A program made the position numbers and the translations under genes. Shown piece after piece: positions 26,257-33,965 of a stretch of 64,000 bases of DNA. Numbering within the stretch: position 1 is the first letter of the stretch; each line of letters begins with the position of its first letter. The notes under the pieces are model-generated. The model was not told where the DNA came from. It saw only the letters and a program-made list of their open reading frames with translations, and ran no database searches. The stretch is from Micromonospora saelicesensis (GTDB taxonomy: Bacteria > Actinomycetota > Actinomycetes > Mycobacteriales > Micromonosporaceae), in assembly GCF_900091575.1 (NCBI RefSeq), contig NZ_FMCR01000003.1, positions 1 to 64,000 on the forward strand. The letters run 5' to 3'.

Positions 26257-27420
26257 GTGGCGAGTCAGGGTCAGCGTTTCCGGCGCAAGGCGCTCCGCCG
26301 GGGATACAAGGTCGACGAGGTGGATGCCTTCCTCGACCGGGTCGAGGCGACGCTCGACGGCCGACAGGTCGGTGCCCCGGTGGCCTCCCAGGAGGTTCAT
26401 GACGTCGTCTTCCGGGTCCGTTTCAACGGCTACGACGAGTGGCAGGTCGACCTGCACCTGGACCGGGTCGAGCGGCAGCTGGCCGAGCTGGAGGAGCGCA
26501 ACAGCGCCGGACGCGGTGGCGACCCCCGGATGGGTGACCGGATGGGCCCACCGGACCGGATGGGTCCGCCGATGCGTGACGACCGGGGCATGGTCCCGCA
26601 GCCGATGCCGCCCCGGCCGATGCCCGCGCAGGCCGGCCCGCCCTACGGCCGCTACGACGAGCCGACCGGTGCCTTCACCGGTGGGTACGACGCCCCCCGC
26701 GGCGGTGGTTACGACGCGCCACGTGGCCCGGCCGGCCCGCCGATGGGTCCCGGCGGCCCGATGGGCCCCGGCCCGATGGGTGGCCACGGCATGCCGCAGC
26801 GCGGCCTGCCCGCCGGTCCCAGCGGGTACGGCCCCCCGGACGACCAGCGCTCACCCGCTGGCTACGGCCAGGATGATCAGCGCGGCGGGTACGGCCCCGA
26901 CGACCAGCGCGCGCCGGGCGGTTATCCGCCGCCGCCGGAGGAGCCGCGCTTCGACGGCTTCGAGGCCGGGCGACACGGTCGCGCCGACATGACGGCCGAG
27001 ATCCGGATGCCGGAGCGGGATCTGCGCGACATGCGCCGTGGTCCGGCCGGTCCGCCTCCGCTGCCGCAGCAGGGCATGGGTGGCCCGCCGATGGCCGGTC
27101 CGCCCGCGGTGGCCGGCCCCCCGATGGGTGGCCCGCCGATGGGTGGTCCGCCGATGGCCGGTCCGCCCGGCAGCGACCTGTACCGGGTCGACCAGATCCG
27201 TCGTAGCTTCCAGGTGCGCCGGTTCGGCAGCGGGTACGACCCCGACCAGGTGGATCGGTTCTTCGACACCCTGCTCGGTGGCATGCAGCGCCGCAACCCG
27301 ATGCCGGTCGACCCGAAGGACCTGGACACGCTCCGGTTCGGCCTGGTGCCGGGTGGCTACTTCGAGGCCGAGGTCGACGCCGCGCTCAAGGACGTGCAGG
27401 ACATCCTTTTCGGGCGCTGA
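26257..27420 (+). CDS. DivIVA-domain protein with two DivIVA-like modules
   Basis: 387 residues. An N-terminal DivIVA-like module (FRRKALRRGYKVDEVDAFLDR, residues 6-26) is followed by VHDVVFRVRFNGYDEWQVDLHLDRVE. A middle of about 215 residues is Gly/Pro/Met-rich and disordered. The C-terminus holds further DivIVA-like motifs (FQVRRFGSGYDPDQVDRFFD, then LRFGLVPGGYFEAEVDAAL). DivIVA proteins mark curved membranes and direct polar growth in actinobacteria; this one lacks the long coiled coil of the classical Wag31, so a related scaffold role is inferred. GTG start with CAGGAG upstream, directly after rlmN. Confidence 0.85.
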   Translation: MASQGQRFRRKALRRGYKVDEVDAFLDRVEATLDGRQVGAPVASQEVHDVVFRVRFNGYDEWQVDLHLDRVERQLAELEERNSAGRGGDPRMGDRMGPPDRMGPPMRDDRGMVPQPMPPRPMPAQAGPPYGRYDEPTGAFTGGYDAPRGGGYDAPRGPAGPPMGPGGPMGPGPMGGHGMPQRGLPAGPSGYGPPDDQRSPAGYGQDDQRGGYGPDDQRAPGGYPPPPEEPRFDGFEAGRHGRADMTAEIRMPERDLRDMRRGPAGPPPLPQQGMGGPPMAGPPAVAGPPMGGPPMGGPPMAGPPGSDLYRVDQIRRSFQVRRFGSGYDPDQVDRFFDTLLGGMQRRNPMPVDPKDLDTLRFGLVPGGYFEAEVDAALKDVQDILFGR

Positions 27421-27437
27421 CCCCGACGCGACACGGA

Positions 27438-27471
27438 CGAGGGCCCGTCCCCGGGTGGGGGCGGGCCCTCG
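27438..27471. terminator. bidirectional terminator
   Basis: CGAGGGCCCGTCCCC and GGGGGCGGGCCCTCG form a 15-bp stem with one wobble pair, between the DivIVA-like gene and the convergent DUF2631 gene. Confidence 0.75.
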
Positions 27472-27506
27472 GCGTACGTCGGCCGGTCGTCCGGCGGTGG
27501 GTCGGG

Positions 27507-27728
27507 TCAGGAGCGCAGACCGCTGCGCCGCAACACGACGTCGCCGATCACGATGATCAGCAGCAGCGCGGCCAGGCCGATCAGCCAGATGTCCTCGACC
27601 CTGCCCTCGTGGTTGCCGCAGATCATCGCCAGCAGCGCCAGTGCGGACAGCACGGCGCCGATCTGCCCGGCCTTGCGGTGCCCGGGCTTGTGCTGGTCTG
27701 GCGACGTTACCGGCTCGCTTCCTGCCAC
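27507..27728 (-). CDS. DUF2631 family small membrane protein
   Basis: 73 residues with two transmembrane helices (about 25-40 and 50-66). The conserved block GNHEGRVEDIWLIGLAALL matches the actinobacterial DUF2631 family as I remember it. Function unknown. GTG start at 27728; the 33-residue longer reading has no support. In M. tuberculosis the homologue lies between the rlmN and dxr blocks, so here it marks the left edge of the inserted region. Confidence 0.75.
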   Translation of the reverse strand: MAGSEPVTSPDQHKPGHRKAGQIGAVLSALALLAMICGNHEGRVEDIWLIGLAALLLIIVIGDVVLRRSGLRS

Positions 27729-27926
27729 TGTCGGTCCTTCCCTCGCGATCGGATCTTTGGTTAGTCTGGCACGCCTCGTACGCGGTGCGGTGGGGTGGGG
27801 GTTTCCTGGCCATCGGCCCTGCCCCACCCGGGCTGGACGGCACTACCGGCGTCGCGGGGTGGCGGTCAGACTCGCTCCGGTAGCGTTTGGCGTACACCTG
27901 ATTGTCTGTTTGAGGGGGACTGTGCG

Positions 27927-29507
27927 GTGCGAGTGACCGGAACCGGGCACGCCAGCATGCGGATCGACACGGCCGCGGGCAGCATCCTGTGCGACCCGTG
28001 GGTCAACCCGGCCTACTTCGCGTCGTGGTTCCCTTTCCCGGACAATTCACTGCTGGACTGGGAGAGCCTGGGTCAGGTCGACTACCTGTACGTCTCCCAC
28101 CTGCACCGGGACCACTTCGACGCGAAGCACCTGCGTGACTTCGTCTCCAAGGACGCCACGGTCCTGCTCCCCGAGTTCCCCACCTCGGAGATGGAGGACG
28201 AGTTCCGGGCGCTGGGCTTCACCAAGTTCCTGAAGGCGCCCAACGAGCAGGTGGTGGAGCTGCCCGGCGGCCTGAAGATCATGATTCAGGCGTTGACCAG
28301 CCCGACCGACGGGCCGATCGGCGACTCCTCGCTCTGGGTCGAGTACGAGGGTGTGCGGCTGCTCAACCAGAACGACGCCCGCCCCACCGACCTGAGCGTC
28401 TTCGCCGAGCTGGGGCACGTGCACGCGCACCTGCTCCAGTTCTCCGGTGCGATCTGGTACCCGATGGTCTACGAACTGCCGCAGGCGGCGAAGACCGCGT
28501 TCGGCAAGCAGAAGCGTGACCGGCAGTTCGACCGGACCTGGCGGTACATCGACGACCTGAAGGCGTCGCACGTCTTCCCGATCGCCGGCCCGCCGTGCTT
28601 CCTCGACGACGCCCTGTGGCAGTTCAACGACATCCACGGCGACGAGGGCAACATCTTCCCCGACCAGTCCGTCTTCCTGTCCGAGTACGCCAAGGTCGGC
28701 GGCACCAACGGGATCGTGCTGCTGCCGGGCAGCGTCGCCGAGGTCACCACCGAGGGCGCGAGCACCACCCACCCGGTGCCGGTGCAGGAGTTCTTCGCGA
28801 ACAAGGTCGCGCACCTGGAGGAGATGCGGGAGCGCAAGCGCCCGATCATCGAGGCGGAGAAGGCATCCTGGCGGCACCCCGAGGTGGACGTGCTCGGCGA
28901 GATGAAGCGTCGGATCGAGCCGCTGCTCGACGAGTCGATCTACCTGGCCAAGGGCGTCGGCGGCCCGGTCCGTTTCGACCTGGTGGGGTATGACGGCGAG
29001 AGCGTCGAGTCGATCGTGGTGGACTTCCCCGGCAAGGAGGTCCGGCCGTACGCGGACGAGAAGGTGCGCTACCGGTTCCGGACCGAGCGGTCGCTGATCG
29101 AGCACCTGCTCTTCATTGACGAGGTGGACTGGGTCAACTCGCTCTTCCTGTCCTGCCGGTTCTCGGCGGCCCGGATCGGCCAGTACAACGAGTTCGTCTA
29201 CGCGTTCTTCAAGTGCCTCTCCGAGGAGCGGCTCCAGTACGCCGAGGGCTGGTACGACGAGCACGAGCGCAGCACCGACGCCGAGGACATCACCTTGGGC
29301 GACTGGGTGGTGCAGCGGCGGTGCCCGCACCTGAAGGCGGACCTGACCCGCTTCGGCATCGTCGACGGTGACCAGCTCACCTGCCAGTTGCACGGCTGGC
29401 GCTTCGACCTGCCCAGCGGCCGCTGCCTGACCAGCGTGGGCCACAAGGTGCGAGCCCACCGCGTGGATGCGGAAACCCCCGCCCCCGCCGGCGAGGCCGT
29501 GATCTGA
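27927..29507 (+). CDS. MBL-fold metallohydrolase fused to a C-terminal Rieske domain
   Basis: 526 residues. The N-terminal metallo-beta-lactamase fold (UlaG-like) has the metal motif HLHRDHFD (H58, H60, D62, H63). A middle region of about 200 residues, with WRYIDDLKASHVFPIAGPPC, probably completes the MBL fold. A C-terminal Rieske [2Fe-2S] domain is set by C466-x-H468 and C486-x-x-H489. The same two domains, in the opposite order, build CMP-N-acetylneuraminate hydroxylase, so an oxygenase or hydroxylase role on a sugar-like or phosphoester substrate is possible but unproven. GTG start with GAGGGGGA upstream. Confidence 0.85.
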   Translation: MRVTGTGHASMRIDTAAGSILCDPWVNPAYFASWFPFPDNSLLDWESLGQVDYLYVSHLHRDHFDAKHLRDFVSKDATVLLPEFPTSEMEDEFRALGFTKFLKAPNEQVVELPGGLKIMIQALTSPTDGPIGDSSLWVEYEGVRLLNQNDARPTDLSVFAELGHVHAHLLQFSGAIWYPMVYELPQAAKTAFGKQKRDRQFDRTWRYIDDLKASHVFPIAGPPCFLDDALWQFNDIHGDEGNIFPDQSVFLSEYAKVGGTNGIVLLPGSVAEVTTEGASTTHPVPVQEFFANKVAHLEEMRERKRPIIEAEKASWRHPEVDVLGEMKRRIEPLLDESIYLAKGVGGPVRFDLVGYDGESVESIVVDFPGKEVRPYADEKVRYRFRTERSLIEHLLFIDEVDWVNSLFLSCRFSAARIGQYNEFVYAFFKCLSEERLQYAEGWYDEHERSTDAEDITLGDWVVQRRCPHLKADLTRFGIVDGDQLTCQLHGWRFDLPSGRCLTSVGHKVRAHRVDAETPAPAGEAVI

Positions 29508-29640
29508 TCCCGCGTGGTCGGGTTGCGCGACGTCGGGCCCGGCCGCACCGGTTCCGCGTTCACGCCGCCCCCGTGTACGCCACGATGCAGTGGTGTGGTG
29601 AGAGCCGCAGACCGGCAGCAACCGGGCATGGGGGCGGGTA

Positions 29641-30339
29641 GTGGCGGGGGCGGACGCGCGGGAGAGCGAGTACCGGTACGGGCGCGGCCGGGAGATGGCC
29701 CGGGACGCTACCCGGGTGGAGACGTTCAGCGACGGCGTCTTCGGGGTCGTGCTGACGGTGATGGCGGTCGAGCTGCTCCAGACCGGCCCGGCCAGGGAGA
29801 GCGGGCGAGAGCTTCCGGACGCCCTGGCCCACGCCTGGCCGTCCTACCTGGCGTACGTGATCACTTTCGCGATCGCCGGGCAGGTGTGGCTCGCCCACCA
29901 CAACCTGTGGCGGTATGTGGCCCGGGTGGACCAGATGCTTCTGGTCTTCAACCTGCTCGTGTTGCTCTTCATCGCCACGATCCCGTTCACCGCCGACCTG
30001 CTGTCGGACAATCTGCGCGGAAACCCGACCGAGCAGCGGCTGACCGCCGCTCTCTACGTCGGCACCGTGCTTGGTGAGGCGATCTTCGTCAATTTGAGCT
30101 GGTGGTGGGCTCGTCGGCGCGGTCTGCTCCACCCCGACCTGGATCCCCGGCTGGCCCGGGCCATCGCCAGCCGGATACTGCTGAAGCCGCTGTTCTACCT
30201 GATCGCCTTCGCCATCGTCTTCGTCGACCCCATCCTCAGCCTGTGCGCGTACCTCCTGCTGGTCGGCTTCTACCTGATCGGGGGCGCGGGTGACCTCCGG
30301 CCGGCCGGCCGGCCGAGACAGGGCCGGTCAGCGGCCTAG
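29641..30339 (+). CDS. TMEM175/DUF1211 family potassium channel-like protein
   Basis: 232 residues with about six transmembrane helices. The family hallmark R-x-x-x-FSDGVFGVV is at about residues 25-37 (RVETFSDGVFGVVLTVMAVE). Bacterial TMEM175 proteins form tetrameric, weakly selective K+ channels. GTG start after GGGGGCGG; the internal ATG at 29695 is an alternative. The 3' end overlaps the convergent FAD-enzyme gene by 12 bases. Confidence 0.85.
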   Translation: MAGADARESEYRYGRGREMARDATRVETFSDGVFGVVLTVMAVELLQTGPARESGRELPDALAHAWPSYLAYVITFAIAGQVWLAHHNLWRYVARVDQMLLVFNLLVLLFIATIPFTADLLSDNLRGNPTEQRLTAALYVGTVLGEAIFVNLSWWWARRRGLLHPDLDPRLARAIASRILLKPLFYLIAFAIVFVDPILSLCAYLLLVGFYLIGGAGDLRPAGRPRQGRSAA

Positions 30340-31923
30340 ATCGGTGAGGATGCGGCGGGCGGCGTTGTGGCCGGCCGCGCCGATGACGCTGCCGGCCGGG
30401 TGGCAGCCGGCGCTGCCGGCGTACACACCGTCGATGCCGGTGGCGTAGGGCATCCGGTCGGTGAACGAGACGGTGTTGTCCACGTGGTGGATGTGCCCGC
30501 CGGTGATGCCGAAGTGCTCCTCGATGCCGGGTGGCGGCAGCGGCACCGCGTCGGCGATCAGGTCGGCGGTGCCGGGGGCGTACCGCTCGACGATCCCGAG
30601 CAGCCGGTCGACGTAGCCGGGCAGCTCCGCGTCCCAGGTGGTGCCGGCCAGCTCGTAGGGGACGGACTGGACGAAGAGCGCCGACGAGTGGTGCCCGGCG
30701 GCGTCAGAGAGCGACGGGTCGACGGTGGTGTGCAGGTACCACTCGATGGTGGGCTCCGCCGGCAGCAGCCCGGCCTGCACGTCCGCCCACATGGCGCGCA
30801 GCGCGGTCATCGGCGACGCCTCCGCGCCGCCGACCAGCGACGCCGACCCGGGCAGCAGGTGGATGGTCGAGCCGAACGGGCTCGGCGTGCCGTCCGGAAG
30901 GCAGGAGAAGCGCGGCAGCCCGGTGAGCGCCAGGTTGAGCTTGAGGGTGGTGCCGGGCCGGCGGACCGCCGCCATCCGTTCGCCGAGCCGCGCCGGGAGC
31001 GCGCCGTCGGGCAACAGGTCCATCAACCGGTACGGGTCACACGCGCCGAGCACCAACCGGGCGGCGACCTCCCGACCGTCGGACAGCACCACTCCGCTCG
31101 CCGCGCCGCCGTCCACTGTCACCGCGTGCACCGGCGTACCGGTCAGGATGGTCGCTCCGGCGGCGCGCGCGGCCTCGGCGAAGGTCCGGGAGACGGTGCC
31201 CATCCCACCCTCGGCGATCATCCAGGTGCCGCCGGAGCCGGGCAGTCGGCACATGTTGTGCACGAGGAAGTTGTGGCCGGTGCCGGGGTCGTCCGGGCCG
31301 GCGTTGAGCCCGGACAGGCCGTCGGTGACCGCGTACATGCTGACCAGCAGCTCGGAGCGGAACTCGAACCGGGCCAGGTAGTCGGCGACCGAGCCCTGCA
31401 CCAGGTCGACGAAGACCTGGCGCAGCGCCGGGCGGACGTGCCGCTCGGCGGTCTCCTGGACGCTCAGCGGCTCGGCCAGCCAGGCCGGGGCGAGGTCTTC
31501 CCGCAGCGCGGCCAGCTCGGCCTGCATGGCGTCGTCGGCGGCCACGTCGGCGGGGGAGAAGAACTCGGCGAGCTGCGCCCGGGTGGCGGCGGTGTCACTA
31601 CCGAAGAGCAGGTACGGCGAGCCGAGGCCGCCCGGGGTGGGGAGGAAGTAGTGCGGGTCGCGGCGCAGCACCGGAATCCGTACGTCGAGCGTGGCGAGCA
31701 GCTCCGGGGGCATCAGCCCGAGCAGGTACGACCCGGTGGAGTGGCGCAGCCCCGGCACCTTCGGGAACGGGTTCTCGGTGCGGGTCGCGCCGCCGATCAC
31801 GTCGGCGGCCTCCAGCACGAGGACGTCCAGGCCGGCGCGGGCCAGCAGGACCGCGGAGACCAGACCGTTGTGCCCGGCACCGACGATCACGACGTCGGCG
31901 CGGGCCGGAATCTCACTGCTCAT
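30328..31923 (-). CDS. FAD-dependent oxidoreductase, phytoene-desaturase-like
   Basis: 531 residues. N-terminal dinucleotide-binding fold VVIVGAGHNGLVSAVLLARA (residues about 10-29), followed by the acidic ribose ligand in LVLEAADVIGGATRTE. A C-terminal FAD motif, GVYAGSAGCHPAGSVIGAAG, closes the fold. It belongs to the NAD(P)/FAD oxidoreductases of the CrtI/PYROXD2 type. There are no carotenoid genes nearby, so the substrate is not predictable. ATG at 31923. Confidence 0.88.
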   Translation of the reverse strand: MSSEIPARADVVIVGAGHNGLVSAVLLARAGLDVLVLEAADVIGGATRTENPFPKVPGLRHSTGSYLLGLMPPELLATLDVRIPVLRRDPHYFLPTPGGLGSPYLLFGSDTAATRAQLAEFFSPADVAADDAMQAELAALREDLAPAWLAEPLSVQETAERHVRPALRQVFVDLVQGSVADYLARFEFRSELLVSMYAVTDGLSGLNAGPDDPGTGHNFLVHNMCRLPGSGGTWMIAEGGMGTVSRTFAEAARAAGATILTGTPVHAVTVDGGAASGVVLSDGREVAARLVLGACDPYRLMDLLPDGALPARLGERMAAVRRPGTTLKLNLALTGLPRFSCLPDGTPSPFGSTIHLLPGSASLVGGAEASPMTALRAMWADVQAGLLPAEPTIEWYLHTTVDPSLSDAAGHHSSALFVQSVPYELAGTTWDAELPGYVDRLLGIVERYAPGTADLIADAVPLPPPGIEEHFGITGGHIHHVDNTVSFTDRMPYATGIDGVYAGSAGCHPAGSVIGAAGHNAARRILTDLGR

Positions 31924-32004
31924 GCCGCGGCAGCCTAGTCCGCCCCACCAGCCCAGGTCACCCCTTCCGCTCCCCACCCACCCCTGCCCCGCCCTCGCCC
32001 CCGG

Positions 32005-32060
32005 TGATCAAGAGCTTTGCGTCAAGGACCGGCTTCCCGGTGACGCAAACCTCTTGATCA
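32005..32060. repeat. 20-bp inverted repeat containing a stop codon
   Basis: TGATCAAGAGCTTTGCGTCA (32005-32024) is complementary, with one mismatch, to the sequence at 32041-32060, with a 16-base G/C-rich loop. The last three bases form the TGA of the BrkB-type gene on the minus strand. It is probably the terminator of that gene and looks like a dispersed intergenic palindrome. Confidence 0.75.
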
Positions 32061-32912
32061 ACCCGGCGGGGTGGGGTCGGGGGTGGGGGTGGGGGTGGTG
32101 CGCCAGTGGGAGAGGGCCAGCGTGGCGGAGTAGCCGGCCAGGACGATCACGTGGAACAGGTAGAGCCAGAGGAGGACGGCCACGCCGCCGCCGATCTCGT
32201 CGAAGCCGCCGAACGGCACTCCCAGGTCCAGTGGAAGGGAGGCGAAGAGCACGAAGCCGTGCAGGAAGCCGGAGAGGTTCGCCGCGGTGAACGACCCGAC
32301 CCCGAGGGTGGAGAGCCAGTCCGGTGAGGCCGGCCCGACGACCCGGAACACCCACACCAGCACCGGCGTCAGCACCAGCCAGACCCCCAGGAACGACAGC
32401 ACCACGCCGAGCACACCGAACCAACCGCCCTGGCGTACGAGGCGGGTGGTGAGCGGGAGCGCCAGCAGGATCGACAGCAGCAGCGCGGGGGCCGGCGCGA
32501 GCAGTGGCAGGAGCAGGAGCCGGCCCCGCCAGCCGACCAGGTGCTCGTCGGAGCGGGGCGCGGCCACCGAGACGAACGCCCGGCGCAGGCCCTCGCCGTA
32601 CAGCGAGGCGGGCAGCAGGGAGGCCAGCGCCAGCAGCGGGGTCAACCCCACCCCGGCGTCGACCAGTGCCTCCACCGCCCGGGGCGCGCCGATCGCGGTG
32701 GGCAGGGCCTCCACGGCGTACGAGGTGAGCCGGCGTACCCGGTCGGCCCCGGCCACCAGTGCGGTGAGCCAGATCGCCAGCAGGGCGACCGGCACCACGG
32801 CGATCGCCCCGTAGAAGGTGATCGCGGCGGCGTGCAGCGACAGGTCCCGTCCGCGCACCGGACGGAATGCGGCACTGGTGATCCGTTTCGCGCGCTGCCA
32901 TCCGTTGCCCAT
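32058..32912 (-). CDS. YihY/BrkB family membrane protein
   Basis: 284 residues, about six transmembrane helices. The N-terminal ITFYGAIAVVPVALLAIWL and C-terminal GGGVAVLLWLYLFHVIVLAGY blocks match the YihY/virulence factor BrkB family, whose function is unsettled (formerly called RNase BN in error). AGGAGG lies 8 bases before the ATG at 32912, which decides the start over a longer reading at 32945. The C-terminal tail is a short Thr-Pro repeat. Confidence 0.88.
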   Translation of the reverse strand: MGNGWQRAKRITSAAFRPVRGRDLSLHAAAITFYGAIAVVPVALLAIWLTALVAGADRVRRLTSYAVEALPTAIGAPRAVEALVDAGVGLTPLLALASLLPASLYGEGLRRAFVSVAAPRSDEHLVGWRGRLLLLPLLAPAPALLLSILLALPLTTRLVRQGGWFGVLGVVLSFLGVWLVLTPVLVWVFRVVGPASPDWLSTLGVGSFTAANLSGFLHGFVLFASLPLDLGVPFGGFDEIGGGVAVLLWLYLFHVIVLAGYSATLALSHWRTTPTPTPDPTPPG

Positions 32913-32949
32913 CGGATCCTCCTTCCCTGTCGCCGGAGCCGTCACTCCT

Positions 32950-32955
32950 TAAGAT
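32950..32955 (+). promoter_or_regulatory. putative -10 box of the GNAT gene
   Basis: TAAGAT ends 8 bases before the ATG of the acetyltransferase gene; a leaderless transcript is likely. Confidence 0.45.
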
Positions 32956-32963
32956 CGCCGGTC

Positions 32964-33515
32964 ATGACTGTTCTCACCACCGAACGCCTGATCCTGCGCG
33001 ACTGGACCGACGATCCGGCCGATCTGGCCCGGATCTACGACATCTACTCGCGGCCGGAAGTCAGCCGATATCTGGGCATGGCGTCGGGTCTGCCGATGAC
33101 CAACCCGGCCGAGGCCGTCGAGCGGCTGCGGATCTGGCAGGAGCGGCACGCCGACGACGGCGGCCGGTACGGCACGTGGGCGATCGAGGTACGCGGGACG
33201 GGTCAGGCGGTGGGCACCGTGTTGCTCAAGCCGCTGCCGGGGCGCGACGAGTCGCGCCGGACCGACGACATCGAGGTGGGCTGGCACCTGCACCCGGACG
33301 CGTGGGGCCACGGCTACGCCACCGAGGCGGCCCGCGCGGCGGTGGCCCGGGAGTTCGCCGCCGGTACCCGGGAGATCTACGCGGTCGTGTCGCCGAGCAA
33401 CGAGCCGTCGATGGCGGTCGCTCGGAGGCTGGGCATGACCCATGTCGGTCAGCGCACCGACTGGTACGGCGGGGAGCTGCTGGAGACCTTCGTGCTGACC
33501 GCACCAGATGCCTGA
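32964..33515 (+). CDS. GNAT family N-acetyltransferase (RimJ/RimL-like)
   Basis: 183 residues. The opening TTERLILRDWTDDPADLARI and acetyl-CoA loop DAWGHGYATEAARAAV (about residues 112-127) place it in the RimJ/RimL subgroup that acetylates N-termini of ribosomal proteins or small amines. The C-terminal block SPSNEPSMAVARRLGMTHVG is typical. Substrate unknown. It is divergent from the BrkB-type gene. Confidence 0.9.
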   Translation: MTVLTTERLILRDWTDDPADLARIYDIYSRPEVSRYLGMASGLPMTNPAEAVERLRIWQERHADDGGRYGTWAIEVRGTGQAVGTVLLKPLPGRDESRRTDDIEVGWHLHPDAWGHGYATEAARAAVAREFAAGTREIYAVVSPSNEPSMAVARRLGMTHVGQRTDWYGGELLETFVLTAPDA

Positions 33516-33550
33516 TCGTTCCCGGACGACCTGACGCAAGATCCGTGCAA

Positions 33551-33602
33551 TTTCGGGGAAGGTGTGGCCTCCAGTCGTCGGGAGGCGGCCCCTTCCCCGA
33601 AA
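33551..33602 (+). terminator. GNAT gene terminator
   Basis: TTTCGGGGAAGG...GGCCTCC pairs with GGAGGCGGCCCCTTCCCCGA plus AA, giving a stem of about 20 bp with two mismatches around an 8-base loop, 36 bases after the stop codon. Confidence 0.7.
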
Positions 33603-33965
33603 CTGTGGGCAGGTCGGGCAGGGCGGTGACCCTCAGGGCAGGCAAGTCCGTCAATAGTTACGGCGGTCGAAGTGTTGACGCTCCCGTAGCACGTCAGTAA
33701 CCTTTGGGCCAAAGTAACGCAAGATTTCGACAAAGAAGTGCACGGTTCTGTGCATGCTCTCGGAAGATTCAACGGGCCTCCTGGGGAGGCCCGTTGATGG
33801 TCGTACCCATCTGGTGTTTCCAGGACGAGCGGCGCCCCCGCGCCGCCCGTGCCATCCCGTCTCTCTCGACACCGGCCCGCTCGCGTCGGCCGGCGCTGCA
33901 CCGCACCCCCACCCACCCCGTGGTCCAGCCACCGCGGCAACCGTCCCCCGACGACAAGGACAGTG
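33603..33965. other. leader and promoter region of the secreted glucanase gene
   Basis: About 360 bases with no gene I can support. It is less GC-rich than its surroundings around 33650-33770. Features: a TGCAC/GTGCA inverted repeat at about 33739-33754, and a perfect 12-bp hairpin at 33770-33796 (CAACGGGCCTCC with GGAGGCCCGTTG). The hairpin lies about 170 bases before the start codon and could be an attenuator, or a terminator for readthrough. Confidence 0.5.
33770..33796 (+). terminator. hairpin in glucanase leader
   Basis: Perfect 12-bp stem, 3-base loop, no T-run. Whether it lies before or after the transcription start is unknown. Confidence 0.45.
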
